From positions 1-64,000 of the forward strand of contig NZ_JAVJSQ010000022.1 of NCBI RefSeq assembly GCF_040219335.1: a DNA stretch of 64,000 nucleotides. The letters are read 5' to 3'. A program made the translations under genes and the position numbers. Positions 53,415 to 62,284 of this stretch are shown in pieces; within the stretch, counting starts at the first letter, position 1; each line of letters starts with the position of its first letter. The notes under the pieces were generated by a model. The model worked only from the letters and a program-made list of their open reading frames with translations. It had not been told where the DNA came from and did not search any database. Source of the stretch: Gimesia sp. (GTDB lineage Bacteria; Planctomycetota; Planctomycetia; Planctomycetales; Planctomycetaceae).

Positions 53415-54899
53415 TTATTTTTTTATTTCCGTTGCCGTCTTTGCTGAAGGTGTTTCTTGAGACGGCAGGCGTTCTGCATCAATTTCAAAGGGAACCGGAT
53501 AATCGGTATCGCTCGTCAGATTATTGCTTCGTTTGGGATGGACCCGGTAATTATTGTATGAGAGCTGCTGATTCAGATCTCTCACATCCAGATCGTCTTT
53601 GGCATTGCCAGTCGTACGCAGCCGGCTCAATGACTGGCCGCTGGAACGACTCACAGAGAGCTCACTCAAATAGATCCGGTCTGTTCCCGGTAATACGCGT
53701 TCCAGTTCCTGAAATACTTTTAAGGTCGGAGAATTCGATTTCTCCCATTCTTCGATCACAGCCACCGACTCCAGGGTGGGCTGGCCCCGCTTGAGCAGTT
53801 CATCGAGATCGCGCTGTACCTTTTGCCGCTCTGCAATTTCTTCATCCAGTTCTGAGACCCGCTGATGTGTGAGGAAAAACGCCGTCAATACGATCAACGC
53901 CAGTCCACCAACTCCCAGAGCAATCTGCAGTTTTCTGCGGTCTGGCTTTTCTTCGGCTTTATGGGGATGCAGAAAATCAACTGTTTCAAGACGTTTGTGC
54001 TGCCGAGCATAGACGAGTCCCAGCGGGCCTGACACAGTTCCAGGTAAAGGAGAGGTCTCTGAATTCTCCGCAGTCGTAACGGACACCAACGGATTCAAAA
54101 CTTCAACCGGACACAGATACTGTTCCTGTAGATCCTGAATGAGTGGCTGCAGATGGGATTCATCTCCGATCAGAGTAATGGAACCGATATCCTGGCCAGC
54201 CAGTTGGGCACTACGTGCCATGAGAAAACGTTTCAGTTCGGTCTGGATTGTCTGATTCGAAATATTTCCGTCTGCTATCGGAACCGGTACGGAGTTGGTA
54301 AACAGTAACCGTCGCGACTGGATCAATGACATTTCCAGATAATCGTCAGTCGAATTTAGAATCAATGTCGGCGATTCCAGATCTCCCGTTGTCGTATGGG
54401 CAACCCATTCCGCAGCACTGACGGAGCTGAGTCCGGTGGAAACGACTTCCAACCCCATCGACTGAAATGTTTTCAGAGCTTTGTCGTGTAAGTCTTTCCC
54501 GATACTGACAACAAGAACTTCGCGGGTGGTCTTACCTTCCTGAACCGGCATCAGCAGGTAATCGAGCATTAGTTGTCCCAGAGGGACAGAAGATTTTGTA
54601 GCAGTCTGGAACCGGACGATTTCCGGAATTTCATCTAGAGGAACATCGGGAATTTCGATCAGGCGAACCGTGGATTCGTGACGGGGAAACGAAATCAGGA
54701 CCTGCTTCGCGGAGACTCCCAGACGGTGGAGTTCATTCTTAAGCCAGCTACCGGCAGAGACCGGATCCTGCGCAGGACGATGTTGATCAGGCCAGGTAAT
54801 TTCAAAGGTACGTTTGATGGAGACCGAGGTCACACCGACATGCGCTTCGATTCCAGTCAGCTTCGATTTGTCCCAGTTGATTGCCAGATAATCTGCCAT
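53415..54899 (-). CDS. gspL: GspL-like PilM-PilN fusion
   Basis: A 494-residue protein combining a PilM/actin-like cytoplasmic domain (about 1-300; YLAINWDKSKLTGIEAHVG, LISFPRHESTVRLIEIP, NSTDDYLEMSL) with a membrane helix (about 330-350) and a PilN/GspL-like periplasmic domain with coiled coil (about 350-480). This is the GspL layout and it should bridge GspE to the periplasmic parts. The ATG at 54899 gives the normal PilM start; the open frame begins nine codons further up. It precedes the GspM-like gene by 62 bp. Confidence 0.85.
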   Translation of the reverse strand: MADYLAINWDKSKLTGIEAHVGVTSVSIKRTFEITWPDQHRPAQDPVSAGSWLKNELHRLGVSAKQVLISFPRHESTVRLIEIPDVPLDEIPEIVRFQTATKSSVPLGQLMLDYLLMPVQEGKTTREVLVVSIGKDLHDKALKTFQSMGLEVVSTGLSSVSAAEWVAHTTTGDLESPTLILNSTDDYLEMSLIQSRRLLFTNSVPVPIADGNISNQTIQTELKRFLMARSAQLAGQDIGSITLIGDESHLQPLIQDLQEQYLCPVEVLNPLVSVTTAENSETSPLPGTVSGPLGLVYARQHKRLETVDFLHPHKAEEKPDRRKLQIALGVGGLALIVLTAFFLTHQRVSELDEEIAERQKVQRDLDELLKRGQPTLESVAVIEEWEKSNSPTLKVFQELERVLPGTDRIYLSELSVSRSSGQSLSRLRTTGNAKDDLDVRDLNQQLSYNNYRVHPKRSNNLTSDTDYPVPFEIDAERLPSQETPSAKTATEIKK

Positions 54900-54967
54900 A
54901 ATAAAATTCTCAATAAACGAGTTCAAACAGGCTGAATTCGACTGCCGGTTTGTCTGGTACTCAGCAA

Positions 54968-56674
54968 TTATTGATCCGGTGACATTCCCTGTACGGTCGA
55001 AAGATCATAGCCTGCACCGAGATTACTTAAATCACGAACATAGGTAATACGTGGCGGAATAAAAGTTCCATCAATAATGGCTTCCATGCGGGTCATCTGT
55101 CCGGACTGACCGAAATAACCCAGCGCCTGCACGCGAAAGACATCACCGCCACTACAGATATAGGGGGCCAGTTTTCGTAACTGTTCTATTGTCGTGAGAC
55201 CTTCAATCACAAGCCATCCCGTTGTCTGTCGTGCCTGGCTGATTTCTGTGGCAGGGGCTCCGTTTGTAGCAGTCATTTGGGAACTTACGATCGCATTAGC
55301 CAGCGTTTCATCCATTTCGGGAATTCCCAACAGAGTTTCCAGGCGGGCTTCACTGATCTGAATTCGTCCCTCAATGTACTGATTCTTTGTGGTCGTCAAC
55401 ATGTCATGGAGAATCGGGAGACTGGTCGTCATGCTGGCCGCATCTGCAGGCCAGGGACTGGTCAGTGTTGTCTTGGTTCCATCGATTTCGATTTCAACTT
55501 CTGATCCCACCAGATCATAAATGGAATTGATTGTGAATGCGGCTCCGGCGGACAGGTCCATGCCCCCGCGGGTGACCGTCACTCCCTCTTCCGAAAACAT
55601 TGCTTTGGCCAGACCGGTCGCCAGTTCATTTAAGGCCTGTTGTTCCGAGGTACTGCCTCCCACGGTTGTCAAGGTTGGCCCCGAGTCCAGATCTTCAGCA
55701 GTCTGCAGGGGCCCACTCACTCGGAAAGCGACGATGAACCGGGCTTCATCAGGTCCCAGTTCGGTCTCCAGTTGATCGTAGAGTTCCGTGAGCATGGTCT
55801 GATTGACGTTAATCTTCTCAGAGCCATCCGGACGAATATTGATCTCTCGACTGTGTACTGTGAGATAAGCTGACCAGCCTGCATCCAGCACACCGTCTGC
55901 ATTGTCCAGGGGCAGCGTGGCATCGCCATCGTTCTCATTCGGATCGAGAATACCATTGCGATTTGCATCTTCACCATAGAGCAGTTCCGGAGTCACGCCA
56001 CGGACAAGCAACAGTTCATCCAGTGATTCCAGCGGGGCATTTTTTGCGTAATAAGGTGATTCCAGGGTGCCGTAGTAATCGCTCTCAGCCCCATACGCAC
56101 GTGGATCATCGTCTTCATCGATCCAGTCCAGAATCGCTGAGGCAATTTCCTCAGTCATATTCGGAATATACATCAGACGGTCAACCGCGGTGATTGCCTC
56201 AACATCCAGTTCATTGTCCTCTTCTGTCGCCAGAATATTGAGATTCAGCTTGCCGGATTCATTACTCAAACCAAAGCGAATGGTTTTTGATTGTGCGTCT
56301 GAGATGACCGGGGCAACAACACTGAAATAGCCACTCGCGCGGGGGACATCGCTGGGAATCAGATTGATATTCTGAAACTGACTCGGATTGTGATACGAAT
56401 TCCAGCCATCAACATCAGAACGATCTCCAACATAGGCAGCCGCCAGTTCGATTCCGGAAAGCGCCAGCTCCCGAGACTGAATCGCCCGACCGTAACTGTT
56501 GGTGGCTTCGATCTCCACGATCATCAGTTCCGAAAAGGTATACGCCCCCAGACTGAGCATCACCACGACTACTAGCACGACCAGCAAAGTGCTACCTGCG
56601 CGTTCCGACAGCCTGCCGACAGGTGTCTGTCGACTACTACGAAAATCAGGTTGTGAATTGACGGTGTACTTCAT
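54968..56674 (-). CDS. gspK: minor pseudopilin GspK
   Basis: A 568-residue GspK, the largest pseudopilin, which with I and J forms the tip complex. The N-terminal helix (about 28-52, GSTLLVVLVVVVMLSLGAYTF) lacks the Glu5 of other pilins, as is usual for GspK. SAM-like helical repeats (YIPNMTEEIASAILDWIDEDDDPR and a second set near 440) flank a Ca-binding-type loop (DANRNGILDPNENDGD) at about 230. It follows gspJ by 21 bp. It is longer than classical GspK (about 330), mainly through an inserted middle. Confidence 0.88.
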   Translation of the reverse strand: MKYTVNSQPDFRSSRQTPVGRLSERAGSTLLVVLVVVVMLSLGAYTFSELMIVEIEATNSYGRAIQSRELALSGIELAAAYVGDRSDVDGWNSYHNPSQFQNINLIPSDVPRASGYFSVVAPVISDAQSKTIRFGLSNESGKLNLNILATEEDNELDVEAITAVDRLMYIPNMTEEIASAILDWIDEDDDPRAYGAESDYYGTLESPYYAKNAPLESLDELLLVRGVTPELLYGEDANRNGILDPNENDGDATLPLDNADGVLDAGWSAYLTVHSREINIRPDGSEKINVNQTMLTELYDQLETELGPDEARFIVAFRVSGPLQTAEDLDSGPTLTTVGGSTSEQQALNELATGLAKAMFSEEGVTVTRGGMDLSAGAAFTINSIYDLVGSEVEIEIDGTKTTLTSPWPADAASMTTSLPILHDMLTTTKNQYIEGRIQISEARLETLLGIPEMDETLANAIVSSQMTATNGAPATEISQARQTTGWLVIEGLTTIEQLRKLAPYICSGGDVFRVQALGYFGQSGQMTRMEAIIDGTFIPPRITYVRDLSNLGAGYDLSTVQGMSPDQ

Positions 56675-56695
56675 GGATTATTATCAGAGTTCTGA

Positions 56696-57622
56696 TTAAA
56701 ACGAACTGGTGTCCTGTTCTGTGGTCTGTAAAACCGCAGGTAGAGCCAGCGGGAGCGCAATCACCATGCTGTAGGTATTGTTGTAACCATTTATTTTTTC
56801 GTTCACAGACTTCAGCGCTGTCTGTTGCAGGTCGCTGCGAAAGCCGATTGTGACTCTGATTGCCTGCGGTACGGTCCCGTATTCAGTGCTGTCCCAAAGC
56901 TCAAGCCAGTCGCTGCCATCAAAATATTGAAACTGCAGACTGCTGATTTCCGGCGCCAGGAGTTCTGACTGTGATGCCATCTGCTCGAGATCCGCAGCCT
57001 GATCCGCCATGCTCATTGAGAGCCGGTCTCCTTCCAGACGAGCCACTCCCTGCACATCTTCACCGCTCCCGGAAGTATTCCGAAACTGATCGCCGGCGGC
57101 CCCTTGCAGTCCTCCGGCCCCCACAACTGCCAGAAAGTAAGATACGGAAAGTAGATCACTACGGACGCTCGGCGTGGTGGTTGCTCCTGAATTCGAAGAG
57201 AGCAGCAGAGGCTGGCGGGCTGGTCTGCTGGTGTGGAGCACGAGAGACTGACTATCGCCATACACACCAATGTTTCCCGAAGTGTAGGCATCATCGGTAC
57301 TGGTCACCTGGATTTCGACGGTTTCTGCTTCTTCGGTCTCTGAATCAGCAGAGCCTGTACCCTCCGTCTCTTCTTCTGCTGTCTCCAGTCTATAAGTCAC
57401 ACAGTGCAGATCATGTGATATTTTCTGGAAGACGGCCCGCGCAATCTGAGCCTGTTCCACCTGGCGATGCCCCAGCGTCGTATATTTCCAGTAGAGATCC
57501 AGAGCAGAATAAATGGCAGCCAGCAGCAGGCTGGTCAGTCCGATGGCCAGGATGACTTCAAGCAGGGTGAACCCGGGTAATCGTACCATGTGAACATGCT
57601 TATGCGACCGGGAGCGTTTCAT
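56696..57622 (-). CDS. gspJ: minor pseudopilin GspJ
   Basis: A 308-residue pseudopilin. The prepilin motif is PGFTLLEVILAIGLTSLLLAAIYSA (Glu at +5 after Gly). The periplasmic part (about 50-300) has Glu/Thr-rich loops and ends in an Ala/Leu-rich strand. I chose the ATG at 57622 because it overlaps the gspI stop as ATGA and has AGGAG just upstream; a much longer open frame to 57814 lies inside gspI and is not coding. It belongs to the tip complex I-J-K. Confidence 0.85.
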   Translation of the reverse strand: MKRSRSHKHVHMVRLPGFTLLEVILAIGLTSLLLAAIYSALDLYWKYTTLGHRQVEQAQIARAVFQKISHDLHCVTYRLETAEEETEGTGSADSETEEAETVEIQVTSTDDAYTSGNIGVYGDSQSLVLHTSRPARQPLLLSSNSGATTTPSVRSDLLSVSYFLAVVGAGGLQGAAGDQFRNTSGSGEDVQGVARLEGDRLSMSMADQAADLEQMASQSELLAPEISSLQFQYFDGSDWLELWDSTEYGTVPQAIRVTIGFRSDLQQTALKSVNEKINGYNNTYSMVIALPLALPAVLQTTEQDTSSF

Positions 57623-58071
57623 AGCTGCTCCTCCAGTGTCAGCTCTGAAGCTGACTCCACGGTGTTGGCTGCGTCGAGCAGCATTGCCGGATCTCGAATC
57701 TGTCGTGTCAGCTGATAGCTGGTCGTTACACTTTCTCCAGCTCCGGAGTAGAGTACTCTGACTGTTAACTGCAGCATGTTCTCGTAGGCGCCAGGCTGGA
57801 CATCCAGGCTCCATTTCCAGTTTTCTTCATCTTCAAAGGCAGCCTGGGAGACCGCTTCCAGAGGCTGGGCTCCCGCCAGTACTTCCGCGAGTTTTGACTG
57901 GCATTTAAGTATTGCCTGTGTTCGTAACTGCGCCTGCACTGCTGCCCGGGAACCGATGCCAATCAACTGACTGAGGGCAGTGAGTGCGCCGAGGAAAATC
58001 GCCAGTGAGATTAAGACCTCGAGCAGGGTCAGCCCGGTACGTGTGCGTTTTTGTGTTGGAATGCTGATCAT
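57619..58071 (-). CDS. gspI: minor pseudopilin GspI
   Basis: A 150-residue pseudopilin with TGLTLLEVLISLAIFLGALTALSQLIGIG near the start (cleavage after Gly, Glu at +5) and a short periplasmic domain. The length agrees with GspI. It overlaps both neighbours by ATGA (58068-58071 with gspH and 57619-57622 with gspJ), so the three are translationally coupled. Confidence 0.85.
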   Translation of the reverse strand: MISIPTQKRTRTGLTLLEVLISLAIFLGALTALSQLIGIGSRAAVQAQLRTQAILKCQSKLAEVLAGAQPLEAVSQAAFEDEENWKWSLDVQPGAYENMLQLTVRVLYSGAGESVTTSYQLTRQIRDPAMLLDAANTVESASELTLEEQL

Positions 58072-58688
58072 GACGATTTCCCCTGTCCGTAGGAAACCGT
58101 GGTCGTCCCGGTCAGGCCGCGTAGTTGAATGCGGGCCACGGAACGTTTATCTTTCAGAACATCCTGATTCAAATCAAAAGCAGCCGTCCCATCCGGATAA
58201 AACGTGATGGGGAAAGCTCCCTGCATCCAGTTCCAGTCTTTTGAATTTGGCAGGTTTGATAACCAGGCATAGGGGACTGCCGCCTCTGTCACAACTGCGG
58301 AAGTTTCCTGGCTGAACTGGAATTCCTCGGGCAACTTCCCCGAGAGCACAGATTGACTGGTCGCGATGGTACCCGTATTGGCTCCAGAAGATTCGCCTCC
58401 CAGCAGTCCCTGATCGACGGGAACGACCAGATACTGCCGCCCTCCCGGTTCCAGAAAAACCTGATACATCACCCCCTGATCAATGGCCCGCACCCGGGCG
58501 GCAGCAAAGGCGGAATTCAGATCCTGCATGCTCTGTCGCAACCGGTTGCTCGCGCTGATCCGCAACACAGCTGGCCAGACGACACTGACCAGAACCAGCA
58601 GCAGAGCCAGGACCAGCAGCATCTCGAGCAGCGTAAAAGCGGCCCGTCGTGAATGCTGTTTTCCTGGCTGGTACTGTTGGTAGATCAC
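58068..58688 (-). CDS. gspH: minor pseudopilin GspH
   Basis: A 206-residue pseudopilin. The prepilin signal RRAAFTLLEMLLVLALLLVLVSVVWPAVL carries Glu at +5 but has Ala in place of the usual Gly at -1. The periplasmic GspH-type domain follows with AARVRAIDQGVMYQVFLEPGG. It lies between gspG and gspI as in standard T2SS clusters. Call based on order and motif. Confidence 0.83.
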   Translation of the reverse strand: MIYQQYQPGKQHSRRAAFTLLEMLLVLALLLVLVSVVWPAVLRISASNRLRQSMQDLNSAFAAARVRAIDQGVMYQVFLEPGGRQYLVVPVDQGLLGGESSGANTGTIATSQSVLSGKLPEEFQFSQETSAVVTEAAVPYAWLSNLPNSKDWNWMQGAFPITFYPDGTAAFDLNQDVLKDKRSVARIQLRGLTGTTTVSYGQGKSS

Positions 58689-58733
58689 GTGGTATATCCT
58701 CTGGTAAAATCAGAGACTGGAACGGGACAGAAA

Positions 58734-59186
58734 CTATTCTGTCTGCTCCCAGTTATTAACATCATCGCCGGAGCCGTTTTCGTCCTGCTGATTGGGGCCT
58801 GAGGACCAGATGGCTGGTTTGGTGGACTGCGCTTTATTGTTGGGGTACTCGTAGTGGAACATCTGCCCCCAGGCATCCAGTGGCAGAGATTCAATAAAGG
58901 GTTCAGCCGCCTGACCATCCGAGCTGACGGGTTCGAGCAACAGCTGCAACTGTTCCGGTCCGCCTTGAGGATATTCACCATTATTCTCGGCGGCATAGAG
59001 TTTGAATGCCTGTTCGAGATTATGGATACTGGCGCGGGTCGCTTTGATATTTGCTTTTTTCTGGCTTCCCAGCAGGTTGGGAACGACCATCGCAGCGATC
59101 ACAAGAATAATGCCCAGCACGATCAGCATTTCGAGGAGGGTAAAACCACGCCGCTGTTGTTTGTTGTGAATCTTGATTTGTTTCAT
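58734..59186 (-). CDS. gspG: major pseudopilin GspG
   Basis: A 150-residue major pseudopilin. The prepilin motif RRGFTLLEMLIVLGIILVIAAMVVPNLLG is complete, with Gly at -1 and Glu at +5. The helix continues and the C-terminal part has the family YPLDAWGQMFHYEYP-type strand (LPLDAWGQMFHYEYPN), the site of Ca binding in other GspG. It makes up the pseudopilus shaft. A gap of 91 bp separates it from gspF and 45 bp from gspH. Confidence 0.95.
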   Translation of the reverse strand: MKQIKIHNKQQRRGFTLLEMLIVLGIILVIAAMVVPNLLGSQKKANIKATRASIHNLEQAFKLYAAENNGEYPQGGPEQLQLLLEPVSSDGQAAEPFIESLPLDAWGQMFHYEYPNNKAQSTKPAIWSSGPNQQDENGSGDDVNNWEQTE

Positions 59187-59277
59187 GTCTCCATCCTTTT
59201 TACTTTATACTTGTTCCAGAAGGGAATGTTCTGGGTTCTACCCGAGTAAGATAAAACCAATGACTTGTCACGTACTA

Positions 59278-60486
59278 TTATATTAAACCAGAGCTTTGGA
59301 AAACCGGTAAAAGTAATGCCAGCATCACAAAAACGACCACAGCGGCCATGATGAGCAGCATAAGCGGCTCCAGCATTCGCACAAACATATCCAGCTTGCG
59401 GTTGGTCTGGCGTTCCATGTTATCTGCGATATCGATCAACACCTGTTCCAGGTTGTTGGCTTCCTCACCAACGGCGATCATTTCGACGACTTCTTCCGGG
59501 AACTGACCACTAAGGGCAAAAGGCTGGGCAATCGATTTTCCGGCAGAAATACTCTCTGCAGCTTCACCAATCGAATTACTGATGACTTTATTACCAGCGG
59601 CATCCTTGGCGATTCTCAGGGATTGCAGGATGGGTACACCATTGGCCAGCAGGGTCCCGAGAATTCGGCAAAAACGGGCGATAGCCAGACTGCGAACAAT
59701 CGCTCCCAGGCCATAGGCATTCAACCGGAACTGATCGAATTTCAGACGGCCTTCCGTTGTCTCGAGATATTTATAAACCGCGGCTCCCACGAAAACGATC
59801 GCAAAAAAAATCAGAAACCAGTACGACTGCATAAAGGCACTGAAACCAAGCAGTGTTGTGGTTGCCCAGGGAAGGTCGCCTCGCTCAGACATTCGTTGAA
59901 AAATCGGTTCAAACTTGGGAACGAAGTAAACCAGCAGGAAGCTGACGATCACAGTTCCGAAGGTGGTCAGGAACGCGGGATAAATCATCGCACCGACTAC
60001 CCGGTTTTTGAGTTCTTCCTGATGGTCCGTGAAGCTGGCAATTCGCTTTAAGACGTCTTCCAGGAAGCTGCCTTCCTCGCCGGCACGTACCATACTCACT
60101 GCCAGTTCCGAAAAGACTTTGGGATGCTGCCCCATCGCGACTGCCAGCCGGGTTCCGTCAGCGACTTCCGCACGAACCTCTTCGAGTACCTGCTTGAGCG
60201 ACGGGTTGGTCGATTGCCGGTTCAACAGTTCCAATGAGCGTAAGAGAGGCACCCCCGATTTGAGCAAGTCGGCCAGCTGTGTATAAAAAACAGACAGATA
60301 GCGGGCCCGAACCCGTTTACCAGACCGTCTCAGCTGCGCTTTCGCCGCATCTGCCAGATCGACTTTGACCGGAAACAGACTCTTGGCAGCCAGCGAATTC
60401 AGTGCATCCTGCTGATTGGCAGCAGAAAGCACACCGGTCACCTGGCGGCCTGTTGCTTCTCGTGCGATATACTGAAATTCGGGCAT
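59278..60486 (-). CDS. gspF: inner-membrane platform protein GspF
   Basis: A 402-residue GspF/PilC platform protein. It has two GspF domains (about 70-195 and 270-395) with three membrane helices (about 165-195, 215-240, 370-395). Family marks: QLADLLKSGVPLLRSLELL, AVGEEANNLEQVLIDIADNME and MLEPLMLLIMAAVVVFVMLALLLPVFQSSGLI. It anchors the GspE ATPase to the membrane. It follows gspE by 63 bp. Confidence 0.96.
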   Translation of the reverse strand: MPEFQYIAREATGRQVTGVLSAANQQDALNSLAAKSLFPVKVDLADAAKAQLRRSGKRVRARYLSVFYTQLADLLKSGVPLLRSLELLNRQSTNPSLKQVLEEVRAEVADGTRLAVAMGQHPKVFSELAVSMVRAGEEGSFLEDVLKRIASFTDHQEELKNRVVGAMIYPAFLTTFGTVIVSFLLVYFVPKFEPIFQRMSERGDLPWATTTLLGFSAFMQSYWFLIFFAIVFVGAAVYKYLETTEGRLKFDQFRLNAYGLGAIVRSLAIARFCRILGTLLANGVPILQSLRIAKDAAGNKVISNSIGEAAESISAGKSIAQPFALSGQFPEEVVEMIAVGEEANNLEQVLIDIADNMERQTNRKLDMFVRMLEPLMLLIMAAVVVFVMLALLLPVFQSSGLI

Positions 60487-60549
60487 CTGACTGACTTCAA
60501 TTACTTACTAACTGGACTCAACACTTTTTCCTCTCTGCGGGAGTGCGAG

Positions 60550-62232
60550 TTAAATATCTCCCTTGGTGACCCGCAGGATCTCATCGATCGACGTGATTCC
60601 GGCGAGGACCTTTTCCCAACCGGCATCCCTTAAGGTCTGCCAGCCATTCTTTCGCGCGTAATCGCGAATCTGGCCTGAGCTGGCGTGTTCGGTACACAAT
60701 TTTCGTATAACAGGATCATTTATGAGCAGTTCCAGGATACCAATACGCCCCGAGTATCCCATTTCTCTACAGTGTCGACACCCCACAGGTTCATAAATTT
60801 CCTGCATCCGTTCCAGGGGAAAGTCCGGGGGAATTTTATCCGGGTGAGGCTGATGTGGTCGTTTACAATGTTTACAGAGGACACGCACCAGACGCTGAGC
60901 CAGAACGGCTTCTACCGTACTGGCCACCAGGTATGCTTCCACTCCCATATCAACCAGACGGGTAAAAGCACCGGGTGAGTCGTTGGTGTGCAGCGTGCTG
61001 AAAACAAGGTGCCCGGTCAGCGATGCCTGAATGGCGCTGTTCGCAGTTTCTCCATCACGAATTTCCCCGATCAAAACTACATCCGGGTCGTGACGCAAAA
61101 TACTTCTCAGTCCGGCTGCGAAAGTCAATCCGATGCGGGAATTCACCTGAATCTGGCTGATCCCTTCACTGTGATACTCGACCGGATCTTCCACCGTGAT
61201 GATTTTCGTTTCCGGACTTTTGATCTCATTCAAAGCACTATAGAGCGTTGAAGTTTTCCCGCTACCCGTAGGTCCGGTCACCAGAATAATTCCGTGAGGC
61301 AGCTCGATCATTTCGCGGAACGTGGACAGCATCTCCGCATTCAAGCCCACATTATCCAGACGAAAAACCATGCGTTCCTTATCGAGCAGTCGCAGTACGA
61401 TTCCTTCGCCGTAAATCATGGGAATGATCGAAACACGCACATCGATTTCACGCCCCGTAACTCGCAGTTTGATGCGTCCGTCCTGGGGGAGTCGTTTTTC
61501 CGCGATATTCAGATGCGCCATGATTTTCAGACGCGTAATGATCGCTGAATAAAAATGATTGATCTCTGGTGGCACCGACTGTACCCGCAACAAACCATCC
61601 ACGCGATAACGGACCACCAGCCCGGTTTCATGCGGTTCAATGTGCACGTCACTGGCCTGCTGCTGCAGCGCCTCTACCAGCAGTTCGTTAACCAGACGAA
61701 TCACCGAGGCCGTCTGTGCCATGTCGGCCAGTTCACCATGTTCCTCGGAGACTTCTTCCAGAAGTTCAACGCCGTCTTCAGCCGCTTTCTGAGAGACCAG
61801 TTCGTTGATGGTATCGCCGCCAACACCCAGGTTCTGCTTGATCAGATCGACGACGTCTTCATGCAACGCCAGCACCGGCTCAAGTACTTCACCACTGAGC
61901 GAACTGAGTTCATCCAGGGCTTCGAAGTCAAACGGGTCGGCAGAGGCGACCAGCACTCGTCCATTTTCACGCTGTAGGGGGAGCAGGGAATGACGAAAGA
62001 TCGGAGTTGCTGGAAACTGCGACAGCAGCTGGGTATCAATCTGATAGTCTTTGAGTTCGAAATACTTCATGCCCAACTCATCGGCGAAAACTTTGAGCAG
62101 ATCTTCTTCAGAGGCGAGCCCCATCTCCATCACCACGCGGTCCAGACGATGACCGTTGGCCGATTGCTGGGCTAACAGCAACTGGCGTTCGTCAAGGATG
62201 CCACGTCGTTGGAGAATATCACTGATTTCCAT
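60550..62232 (-). CDS. gspE: type II secretion ATPase GspE
   Basis: A 560-residue GspE/PilB ATPase that powers pseudopilus growth. The N-terminal MshEN-type domain (about 1-150) binds the GspL-like partner. The catalytic part has Walker [10 protein letters not shown], the Asp box TVEDPVEY, Walker [14 protein letters not shown] and the His box [13 protein letters not shown]. The tetracysteine zinc loop is present (CKHCKRPH...[15 protein letters not shown]). All marks of an active GspE are intact. It is preceded by the N-domain secretin-like gene and followed by gspF. Confidence 0.97.
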   Translation of the reverse strand: MEISDILQRRGILDERQLLLAQQSANGHRLDRVVMEMGLASEEDLLKVFADELGMKYFELKDYQIDTQLLSQFPATPIFRHSLLPLQRENGRVLVASADPFDFEALDELSSLSGEVLEPVLALHEDVVDLIKQNLGVGGDTINELVSQKAAEDGVELLEEVSEEHGELADMAQTASVIRLVNELLVEALQQQASDVHIEPHETGLVVRYRVDGLLRVQSVPPEINHFYSAIITRLKIMAHLNIAEKRLPQDGRIKLRVTGREIDVRVSIIPMIYGEGIVLRLLDKERMVFRLDNVGLNAEMLSTFREMIELPHGIILVTGPTGSGKTSTLYSALNEIKSPETKIITVEDPVEYHSEGISQIQVNSRIGLTFAAGLRSILRHDPDVVLIGEIRDGETANSAIQASLTGHLVFSTLHTNDSPGAFTRLVDMGVEAYLVASTVEAVLAQRLVRVLCKHCKRPHQPHPDKIPPDFPLERMQEIYEPVGCRHCREMGYSGRIGILELLINDPVIRKLCTEHASSGQIRDYARKNGWQTLRDAGWEKVLAGITSIDEILRVTKGDI

Positions 62233-62284
62233 GGATTCGACTCGATGGGATAACGAACTTTTCAGGAGATGATTTCAGGTATGT

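Noticed and set aside
57623..57814. N-terminal extension of GspJ
   Set aside because: It lies inside gspI in another frame; the ATG at 57622 has AGGAG and the prepilin motif then sits near the N-terminus as it should.
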